Shown: positions 56,149-64,000 of the stretch, piece by piece
How positions within the stretch are numbered: the first letter of the stretch is position 1
Layout of the letters: each line of letters opens with the position of its first letter
Source: Leptodontidium sp. MPI-SDFR-AT-0119
Lineage: Eukaryota > Ascomycota > Leotiomycetes > Helotiales > Leptodontidiaceae
Reading direction: 5' to 3'
Length of the DNA stretch: 64,000 bases
Assembly: GCA_020726505.1 (NCBI GenBank)
Contig: JAHLEZ010000014.1
Span: forward strand, 1-64,000
Translations under genes and position numbers: made by a program
Notes under the pieces: model-generated
What the model was told of the DNA's origin: nothing
The model's database searches: none
What the model saw: the letters and a program-made list of their open reading frames with translations, nothing else

Positions 56149-57459
56149 ATGCCTAACAAATTCATACCTTCTAAGACTACTAAGAGTTCACAAGAACGTT
56201 CTAAGGCTCTCACTAATCGAATAAATCGCTAGATTACCCGCGAGGAAGGTAGCTTTAATATAAAGCGCGAAATTATATAAGAATAACGTTACTAAAGACT
56301 CTAAGTTACAAGTATTTATTTCCTTATCTTCGATTATTTATTTCTATACCTTTATCTTTTACCCCCTTACTTTTAAGTATTAAATTAACTTTTTAAGTAA
56401 TAAATAATTACTATAGAAGCATCCGCCTTATTATCTCCTATTTAAGAAGACAATAATAATAAGCTTAAGGATGTCTTTAGTAAGATTAATAATAATAAAG
56501 ATAAGCTTACTAGTAGTGCCTCCTTTACTTCTTTTATACCCTCTTATTTTATTATCTCCTTAAATAATCCCCTTTATTTTGTGGACACATCCGACTCTAA
56601 TAATAACATCTTGCCTATTCCTCGCTACTTTCGTCGTACTTTTATTCACCTCTTTCTATTAAAATCTTTACTTCTTATTCGCGCTACTCGTACGCTATTT
56701 AAGATAGTTATTTAAGTTTTTGCTAGTACTTTAAAGACTTCTAAGAAAGTATTAAATAAAGTTCTTAATCTCTAACCTTATAAACGCGCTAGTATTTTTA
56801 CTTCTCCTCGCTAGTCTCGTAAGAATTCTAAGGGACCTTTACTAATAAGACAAACTCATAGTATATATTTTTATTTATTTATTTAAATCTCACTCTTATT
56901 AATCGAGTATTAGAATATATATTAATAATACTACAGGCCACGAATTTACTAATCCTTATCTATTATATATCCGAGCTGCCACTTATAACAAAGAAGATCG
57001 GGGCTACTACTATATAAACACTACTTTAATTAGCAGTCGCTACTTCAATTACACTAGTAGCTACACATACTTTCCCGCCACTAACGATCTTCTAAAGTAC
57101 AGTAAGAGATTAGTCCGCGCTATTAATACCGATAATTAAAAGGTATATAAACTCTTTTCTAATAAATCATTAGTAATTATTAAGCTAATTATTCTAAGTC
57201 TATTAAGAAGTATCACATTATTATTAAGACCCCCCTTAAGTATTTAAGTAAGTCTTCGAGCTTTAAAGAGGAGACTAATAAGATCGTTCCCTCTTCTTCG
57301 CGCCGTCCTTCTCTTAAGTATAATAAAAAGGATAATTTAGATAATAAGGCTAAAACTAAAATTAGTAAAGTTGTAGAAAAGCGTAAAAAGTTTATAAGTA
57401 TAGCGGATATATTTAAAAACATAACTAATATACTTCGATTTAGAAAGCTTTAGGTTTAA
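56149..57459 (+). pseudogene. antisense accessory ORF of Copia-B (aORF-B), copy 2
   Basis: Better preserved copy. ATG 56149: MPNKFIPSKTTKSSQERSKA, then LTNRINR*ITREEGSFNIK. A likely intron 56312-56416 (GTATTT donor, TTAAATTAAC branch-like site, CTATAG acceptor, five stops inside). Exon 2 is hydrophilic then aromatic: NNNKLKDVFSKINNNKDKL, ASTLKTSKKVLNKVLNL, GHEFTNPYLLYIRAATYNKE, SSRYFNYTSSYTYFPATND, LLKYSKRLVRAINTDN. The C-terminus is basic (SSSRRPSLKYNKKDN). It stops at TAA 57457-57459 or at an earlier TAG. Many Tyr codons could be former Cys. Opposite strand and convergent to pol. The minus-strand open frame 57213-57422 is a shadow. Family unknown. Confidence 0.55.
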
Positions 57460-58745
57460 GTAGAATTTAGCTAGGTTTGCGGAAATCTTTTTATTTTTGC
57501 GTGGATTTATAAGATCTTTAGCTAAGTTTAACCGGATCTACTGTAGGATTTAAGCGAAATTAGGTGGATTTTTAGTATTTTAACTACAAAAATACTTAAT
57601 TTATTAAGTAGAAAAGTTTTTACAAATGAAAAAATGACATAGAATTTCTTTATATGTTTTTAATAAATATGTTTAAAGCTCCTTAACTTAAGATCTGTAA
57701 TTACTAAAGTTCAAGAGAGCTCTAAAAAGCTCGAATTTCTAGCGAGATAAATTCTTCGTAAGACTATTAGTAAGTATATTAATAGTTAAAAGATATATTA
57801 CTTTAAAGAATCTACGAGCATACTCTTACTTCAACCACATATTATAAATATTAATATAGCGTAACTTTATCGCAATCCTTTTAGTATTATTTACAACGAG
57901 CCTAATAATTTATTAATTATTATATAAAATCTCCCACGTCTTACTTAAATTAAAAGCTAGATTTTTAAAGAAGCGCTAAAGAGCTATAGTTTCTTTACTT
58001 ATATACTCTAATACAAGTAGTTTTGCTTCAATTATTAAAGTAGTAATTATTACTTATCTTAATACTTTCCAAATTACTAGCTCGCTAAACAGAAAAATTA
58101 CGTAACCTTAGGATAATCGTTATATCTTTACATTATTAGTAAAAAAGGCGTTAGAAGTAATAATAATTACTTTGTTATAATACCCATCGTAAATAATGCC
58201 TAAGAAGTGCGTACTAAATAAGTAACGAATAAGCCAATATATTACAATAAAGTATTTAGGCCTAAGGTTTATTACGAATTATAAGAGTAAGGCAATTGCA
58301 TATATAATATCCGGTCTTGTAATAATTGCTGTGTATAAGACGAAGCCTACTCTCTCTTAATATACTTTAATATGTTTCTTAAAAGCTTGTCCTATATACT
58401 TAATAAGATTGATTTGCGGCAACGGTGTCGTTAGACAATTGCCATTTGCCTACTTAAATTTGCGAGCGATCTTCTTAAGGTATTAGTTATAAACTAAGGA
58501 GATCGTTTTGCGCTTTCGATCACGTAATACTTTAATTCCCAGGAATTACTTAATATCTTTAAGATCATGCATATTATATGCCTAGTTTAAACGCTTAATA
58601 AGATCTTATCCGAGCTTCTAATTATCTTAGTAATAAAGTACCTAGATATCGTCTACGTAAAAAAGAATTAGGATTTTGTGTTTAAGATTTGTGAATATAT
58701 AAGGCTCCTTTAAGTAAGGAGAGAGCCCCAAATTAGTCAGAGTCT

Positions 58746-58876
58746 TGTTACGACCTAGTCGCATACGTGAGCCTGAGAGCCTCAGGCTACTAGCCAAGGG
58801 GTTACCTGTATTTAAGAGCCATGCTCGCGCCACCTCTATAGCTCTTTAATTAATTCTTCTAAGTCAGACCGTCACA
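58746..58876 (+). repeat. 5' LTR of the gag-only element
   Basis: 131 bp. Contains an internal near-palindrome GCCTGAGAGCCTCAGGC (58770-58786). Only four transitions separate it from the 3' LTR. Confidence 0.92.
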
Positions 58877-58909
58877 TTAGAATCAATTCCCCAGCTGAGC
58901 GCTGTAGTA

Positions 58910-58950
58910 TATAGTACGGTACGATACGATACGATACGTTACGCTACGAG
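58910..58950 (+). repeat. TACGA-type 5-bp microsatellite
   Basis: Run of TACGA/TACGT units (gtacgatacgatacgatacgttacg) in the leader of the gag-only element. Confidence 0.85.
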
Positions 58951-59045
58951 TTTACTTAGTTCTTTGTTTACCTCGACGGTACACTACTACGTCCTGTCTT
59001 AACTTTTACCCCTATTTTAATTACTTTTTTTATAACAACTATATA

Positions 59046-59108
59046 ATGGCCACGCTAGCTCAGTAACTCTAGCAGTTGTAACTAGAGGTTCAAGCTCTTT
59101 AGTAACAA
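59046..59108 (+). other. tRNA-like segment in the gag-only element leader
   Basis: The sequence contains an A-box-like TAGCTCAGTAACTCTAGCAG with a GCT/AGC D-stem, and a B-box-like GGTTCAAGCTC whose flanks pair as a five-base T-stem (AGAGG/TCTTT with wobbles). The anticodon arm is abbreviated and the acceptor stem does not pair well. It could be a tRNA relic or a Pol III-type promoter; it may also be chance. Confidence 0.35.
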
Positions 59109-59114
59109 ATCAAC

Positions 59115-60150
59115 ATTCTCTCTTCGCGTCCCTTATAACGGCCTAAACTATGCCTCCTAGAGCCAGAGAAATTCAGTGGCAATACCACTAAGTGGGACAC
59201 TTGGCTGCCCTCAATTGAAGCTAAACTCATGGTCGACGGCGAAGTAATTGGCAATTCTACCGCGCAGTTCTATTACGTCTACTTTAACTTAGAATCGCAA
59301 GTTCAATCTCTCGTCCTGCCTTAGCTAGTAGTTGCCAAATCCACTGAAACCTAGGACTACTAGACGATCCTCGATCAGCTCGCGCGAGTATACGACTCTC
59401 CTACAAAGGTGCAAGAGGCAGAAGACAGGCTTTTGAAGTGTACGCAAGGTATAGACTCCCTGTCGACATATATAGCGCGTTTTGAACGCCTCCTCTACGA
59501 AGCTCGATGCCAGTCCTGGCCGGACTACTCCAAGATTATTTCCTTCCGCCAAGGACTTAACTCCACGATTCGCGGACGACTTAGTCACCAACTCTCTCTA
59601 CCAAACACGTACAGCGCGTACGTTGCCACGGTATAACAGCTCTCTACACGTTCTACTCAACACGTCAACTTCTAAAGCTCTACTCCCCCTGTAATCCCTC
59701 AAAGGCCGCATACTTTATACCCCCGCCGCAACACAGATACTAATGCCGGAGACCCTATAAAAGTTGCACAAATACACTCCCTAGAAATCAACCACTTAGG
59801 TGAGATTAGTTACGTCGATCCCGATTCAGACAGAGAGACGTATGCCGATGTGCAGGCGCGGCTAGACGTAGTCGATGGCAAGTCATATGCAACTCCTAGA
59901 CAGCAAAAGCGTTGGAAACAACAAGGAAATTACATGAACTGCGGAGACTATTACTACTGGGCTAAGGAGTGTCCTTACGGCAACCCGGCAACCAAAACCA
60001 AGGGCCGTATTAGAGCTAAGCGCTAGCTTTACGTGCCAGAGCCCTAGGAGCATTACAGTGGAAGTGAGGCCGAGAGTGAGGGAGGTACAGGCAAGGTTAA
60101 GAGTATGGAGTAAACGCTGGAGGCCAGCTTTACAAGAGGGGGGGGTAGTG
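59115..60150 (+). pseudogene. gag protein of the non-autonomous LTR element, lightly degraded
   Basis: Plus-strand frame of about 345 codons. Opening LEPEKFSGNTTKWDTWLPSI; capsid part VQEAEDRLLKCTQGID, LSTYIARFERLLYEARC, WPDYSKIISFRQGLNSTIRG (open from 59409 to 59636), the helical pattern of Ty3/Gypsy gag. A zinc knuckle follows at 59928-59975: YMNCGDYYYWAKEC, a C-x2-C-x4-H-x4-C motif with first Cys and His now Tyr. The acidic tail reads into the polypurine tract. About six stops, most at Gln or Trp codons. The start codon is not clear. Overlapping frames 59325, 59482, 59883 and 60058 are shadows. Confidence 0.82.
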
Positions 60151-60279
60151 TTACGACCTAGTCGCATACGTGAGCCTAAGAGCCTCAGGCTACTAGCCAA
60201 GGGGTTACCTGTATTTAAGAGCCATGCTCGCGCCACCTCCATAGCTCTTCAATTGATTCTTCTAAGTCAGACCGTCACA
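60149..60279 (+). repeat. 3' LTR of the gag-only element
   Basis: 131 bp; see the 5' LTR. Followed by AGTCT, the target duplication, and then by Copia-B RT sequence that continues 58745. Confidence 0.92.
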
Positions 60280-62961
60280 AGTCTTGCTCATATACTTGTA
60301 CTAAAGGTAAGAGAAATCACGTATTTCGTAGAGTGCGTGATTAACTCGCAATACTTAGCCAGGCTATTAAAAACTAGGTGGAAATTAGTAATACACTATT
60401 TTATTATCTATATCTCTTAAGGTATTAATAAAGGTATTAATTACGTTAAAGCACTTGACTTCTAAATTAAAATAGGTTACGAGCGCCATAGCGATTCTAA
60501 AAGACTTTGCGAAGAGTATACTAGCGTATATTAATATAATCGTTACTTTACTTTAGAGATCACCCCGAACTACTATTTAAGAGCGGCATTTTAAGATATA
60601 TCCGTCTTTATTAAGCTTATACTTAAAGACTTACATAAGCGAGACGAGTGTATTTATAGTACTTAAATCGTACTTCTATAAGTGCTAGTATTTATGTTTA
60701 TTTATATTCCCTATTTCTAACTTATAGTCTTTTAAAAACCACCTTCTTATTAAGTAATTCTTAAGATTACTCTACCTCTTTAGCTCTAGTGGAAAATCTT
60801 AGACCTTGACTTTAGAAAGTAAGAGCTTCCCTTTTAGTAGCGGGCGATTTACTTGCATCGTTACTACGATCACTAAATATATTATCTTAATTAATTCCCT
60901 AAAATCATTTTGTTTTTCTTAAGACATATATTAATTAAGTATAAGCTTATAAAAAAGTTAGTTAATTTTAGATTAAAGATTACTATACTTAGTTAGGGTA
61001 TACTCGTTAGAGTTTATATTCTTAAGGTTTAAGTTACCCCCAAGATTAAAGTTGCCCTTTTAAAAGCGCGTTTATTTAAGGATAATAATAAACGTTATAA
61101 ATACTTTATTACCTTTACCTCCTTTACGCGGTTTCCCTCTTTTTCTTGTGCTTCTTATTAGCTTTTCTCGAGTACTTGAAGTTTTAGATTAAGTTGTGCC
61201 GGCCTTAACTTTTGTTTGAGAGTATGTTATTACTCTTGTTTGTCCTCGTACGTTTAATTAAGCTCTTAACGCTTTAGTCTGAGAGTGTGTTATTACTTTT
61301 AATAACGAATTTGAAGTTCTAAGAGCTTACGCTTAAGAAGTTAATTACTTTAGACTTTTATTCGTAACTTCTTAAGTTGCTTAACTAGAGTTTTTAATTA
61401 GTTCCTCTAGTACTTCTTTTAATAATAATAACTCTACTCGCGAGTAATCCGCTTTTAAAGTAAATAATAGTATTTAAATCTCGAGTTTAAAAGCTCGAGA
61501 CGGACCTTTAGCTTAGTCTTATAGTACGTTTAACGCCCGATTTATAAGTCGCATATTCTCACTTAGACGCGATTCCTTTAAGTCTTATTTTATACTTAGC
61601 GTAAGCCTTAAGTCGTACGCACTCGACCTCTACTCCCTGCCTTCTACTAATACTTTAACTAGCGCATCGTCTAATATAAGAGTAGCTTTAGGAGTTAAAA
61701 GTCCCGTTATAATACTTAGTTTTCTAGTATCTTTTACCCCTAAGTTTTAATTTTCTAAAGTAATAGTTAATTCCTTAACAGGCTCAGAAAGTAATATTAA
61801 AGCGCTTTTAACTATAGCTATCGCTTTTTTAATAGTCCTATTACTTATAATATTCTCTAGGATTCCGGCCTAGTTTACGACTAATTTATCTTCTTTAATA
61901 AGATCGCAAATCGACTAAGCTTCCTTAACTATAATTATTACTTCTTCTTAACTTAACTTATAAAATAAGTCTTTATTAAAGCGTATATTACGCGTAATAA
62001 TAATTCGGTCGAGACGTGGCACCTAAATCCGGTAGATATTAGAAGTATAAAAACCTATTAAGTATTTAATATACGCACACGTATTTATTTTAAACGCTCT
62101 TTTCTCTTGCCCTTTTACTTGTTTTACTATTAATAAATATACTCTGTACCCGAAGACGTAAATCCTATTCTAATTTAGTCTAAGATTTATAATAAGCTTC
62201 GTAATAAGCGCCGGATTATACTATCGAAAGTAATTACGAAACTACTAATTTAGTGTTTCTAATAGTAACTACTAATTATTCACGCGCCTAGGGCTCCTAT
62301 TATATAAGTAAATGCCTCCTAATACGTATTCGATGGCTAATTCCGCGGGGAGATTTACTAAGAGCCTTATTTTAATTCCCTTATTAATTACTTCTTAACT
62401 AGCCCTTTCGGCGCCGCTATTTAACTCATAAGTTAAGGTAAGTAAAAGCTCGAGTTCAATTCTAAGCTTCTTAGCCTAATTCTTATATCTCGTGAACCCG
62501 CGAATAGTAATAACTGCCTTTTCTTAGTCGTGTTTCAGTCTGTATATCGAGAGTCCGAATTACTTACGAACTCAGCGTTTAAAGCTCTCGATGTATTCGA
62601 AGACTATATTATACTCCTTATTTAAAAGGTATAACCCACGAGTAGTCTATTATACTCATTTTTAAGTAAAAGAAGCTAGGAGTTATTCCCAAATCTAATT
62701 AAATAATCGAAAAGATCTTAAGTAACTCTCTAAAATAATTTAAGTGATCGTCTCTTAATTAGGCGTCTAAAGATTACTTAAGATACGTGGGTTAAAGTAT
62801 AATACTCACACTTGATTTTCTCTATTACCTTAATAATCCTAATATTCCTAGCTAAGCTTATTAGCTTTCTTAAGGCATTTGGCCCTAAATATCTAAAGCG
62901 TAAATACTAATACATTTCTATATCTATTCTTAATCTCTTATATTTTTGTGATAGTTTATAA

Positions 62962-63345
62962 TATAAAGATTATAATATAACTACCTCGCTTATATACTCA
63001 ACAAAACCTATTCTAGGCCTAATCAGCCGGAAATAGCTTAAAACAAGCCACATACGTCTGATACAAAGCTCTGACGTCCACAGGTTACAGCCATGAAATC
63101 CAAGGCTTCTAATACACGGCTTTCCTAGGCTAAAACAGTAGTTGTACGAAGCTCCGGGCTCTGCGTCTCAAACTACCGGAAAGCAACTGTATTTGGTAAA
63201 GACTCGTTTGAGCTCGTTTGAGCTTACATTTACCTAATTCGGCTACCTAAGCGAATACACACGTGATAAGCTAGAGTAGTTATATAGACCTAGAAATCCC
63301 CTTTACAATAGAATCATCATTCACACCAAGTATCACTTCTTTTCA
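62962..63345. repeat. solo LTR, family G, in Copia-B copy 2 integrase
   Basis: 384 bp absent from copy 1 (compare 23950-23970). Duplication TATAA (62957-62961) versus TATAG (63346-63350), one transition apart; the uninterrupted copy 1 has TATAA. Ends TA(TG)...CA. It is rich in CpG and CA/TG dinucleotides compared with its host, and has a direct repeat GACTCGTTTGAGCTCGTTTGAGC. Confidence 0.85.
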
Positions 63346-64000
63346 TATAGGATTTATTAATACTTCGTTTAAGCGTTAGAAATATTACGGTACTTATAGT
63401 ATTAAAAGGGATCTCACAAGAGTTTAATAAATAATTAGAAAGCTTATTAAATTTAAAAAATACAAGGTTTTACTTGCGAACTAATTATTATATAATTAAG
63501 TGATCCCTTATAAGATCGTTTTCTTCCTTTTAATATAAAGTGTAGTCCATTTTATAGTACTAAAGCCTACTATTATAAAAACAAGCTTCGAAGATGATAT
63601 TAATATAAAATCCTTTTATAATAATAACGTCGTAAAGGATTAAATTAAATAATTCCCTATCTAAGTTCTTAAGAAACCCCTTTATAACGCGAATTCCGCG
63701 TTTTATAATTAGAAGTTAAAAGCTTTTATACTTTATAATGTCCTCTAGTTTAAACTTAATAAATAATCCTGGTTTTAAGAGCAAACGATCGTTAACTAAA
63801 TTAATTATATTACAATTATTAAAAAGAGTACTTAACGATAAGAGGTGAGCTAAGTCCTATATAAAATAAACACTAGGTTAGTAATCTTTTATAAGGCTTA
63901 AGAGAATTACCACTTGTATTTATGTGCCGCTCTTCGCCCCTTTATCTAAGATATTTCTAAGGAATATAAACTTACTTTTGCCCTTATTACCGGCGCTTTT

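Larger units (their letters stand above)
58746..60279 (+). mobile_element. gag-only, non-autonomous LTR retrotransposon
   Basis: 1534 bp bounded by 131-bp LTRs (58746-58876 and 60149-60279), TGTTACGACC...ACCGTCACA, with a perfect 5-bp duplication AGTCT (58741-58745 and 60280-60284). The LTRs differ by four transitions only. A polypurine tract AGAGGGGGGGGTAG adjoins the 3' LTR. The interior holds one gag frame and no protease, RT or integrase, so the element must rely on enzymes from elsewhere. It is inserted in the RT of Copia-B copy 2. Confidence 0.93.
53149..64000 (-). mobile_element. Copia-B copy 2, carrying three later insertions, cut by the window edge
   Basis: 3' LTR at 53149-53342, polypurine tract complement CACCCCTA next to it, then the same internal sequence as 18086-24600 of copy 1 in the same orientation. 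Insertions: PiggyBac-like element 53351-55388, gag-only LTR element 58746-60279, solo LTR 62962-63345. The window ends at GGCGCTTTT, the very sequence that in copy 1 is followed by the first solo LTR. Gag and 5' LTR lie beyond the edge. It keeps about 180 bp of integrase-linker coding sequence that copy 1 has lost. Confidence 0.92.
57800..64000 (-). pseudogene. Copia-B pol, copy 2 (interrupted)
   Basis: RNase H end near 57830; reverse transcriptase with intact YVDD at 58648-58659, preceded by YIFTNLKHKILILF; interrupted by the gag-only element at 58746 and resuming at 60285. The integrase-RT linker is intact in frame at about 62000-62195 (IYVFGYRVYLLIVKQVK, then SNIYRI*VPRLDRIIITR). A solo LTR interrupts it at 62962-63345. 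Integrase continues to the window edge. Stops are frequent in RT and fewer near the linker. Confidence 0.82.

Noticed and set aside
57213..57422. Hydrophobic minus-strand open frame that looks like a membrane peptide
   Set aside because: Shadow of the Lys/Asn-rich C-terminus of the antisense ORF on the plus strand.
58642..58833. 63-residue minus-strand frame ending in YVDDI as a short gene
   Set aside because: Chance fusion of gag-only LTR sequence with Copia-B reverse transcriptase across the 58745/58746 junction.
59883..60420. Two overlapping 119-120 residue frames on opposite strands
   Set aside because: Both cross the end of gag, the polypurine tract and the LTR; neither has family features, while the gag frame does.
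1..64000. A mitochondrial origin, suggested by the high A+T
   Set aside because: No mitochondrial genes or rRNA; the content is nuclear retrotransposons with RIP-type transitions and spliceosomal-type introns.

Overview
The window looks like a repeat-rich, gene-silent block from a filamentous ascomycete (Pezizomycotina) nuclear genome. It is very AT-rich. I find no intact gene longer than about 120 codons, yet long stretches still read as recognisable protein once TAA/TAG is allowed at positions where the family has Gln or Trp. That pattern (CAA/CAG to TAA/TAG, Tyr in place of Cys or His, transitions between repeat copies) is the mark of repeat-induced point mutation (RIP). Genus-level placement is not possible from sequence alone.

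Layout. 1-1840: 5' part of a minus-strand LINE (all of ORF1, first codons of ORF2) next to a minus-strand gag relic (1840-2261). 3645-27550: one Ty1/Copia element (Copia-C, minus strand, 93-bp LTRs, TSD TTAAC). It is split by Copia-A (8097-15529, 203-bp LTRs, TSD AGGAT) and by Copia-B copy 1 (17892-26925, 194-bp LTRs, TSD ATAAT/ATAGT); Copia-B itself holds two solo LTRs. 27579-27834: solo LTR. 27.8-33 kb: AT-rich DNA with a satellite-like array and a ferric reductase relic. 33077-36230: 5'-truncated plus-strand LINE with a poly(A) tail and 10-bp TSD. 37.1-50.5 kb: relics of non-transposon genes (kinase-like, 2EXR-like, F-box/LRR-like, C2H2 zinc finger, DUF3723) with a large two-orientation satellite between them. 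51.4-52.4 kb: Tc1/mariner relic. 52.6-53.1 kb: unidentified relic. 53149-64000: Copia-B copy 2, running off the right edge, carrying a PiggyBac-like DNA transposon, a gag-only LTR element and a solo LTR.

Two themes deserve attention. First, a ferric reductase relic and a DUF3723 relic lie 17 kb apart; both families are described accessory genes of Starship giant transposons, so the segment outside the Copia nest may be a RIP-decayed Starship cargo region (no captain recombinase was found). Second, all three Copia families carry a further degraded reading frame on the opposite strand, between the end of pol and the 3' LTR, with fungal-type introns and, in Copia-B, a TATA box and a 17-bp palindrome upstream. 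This convergent accessory ORF is the best candidate here for something undescribed.

Relative age follows from nesting: Copia-C is older than Copia-A and Copia-B; the PiggyBac-like element, the gag-only LTR element and the solo LTRs are youngest and least mutated.
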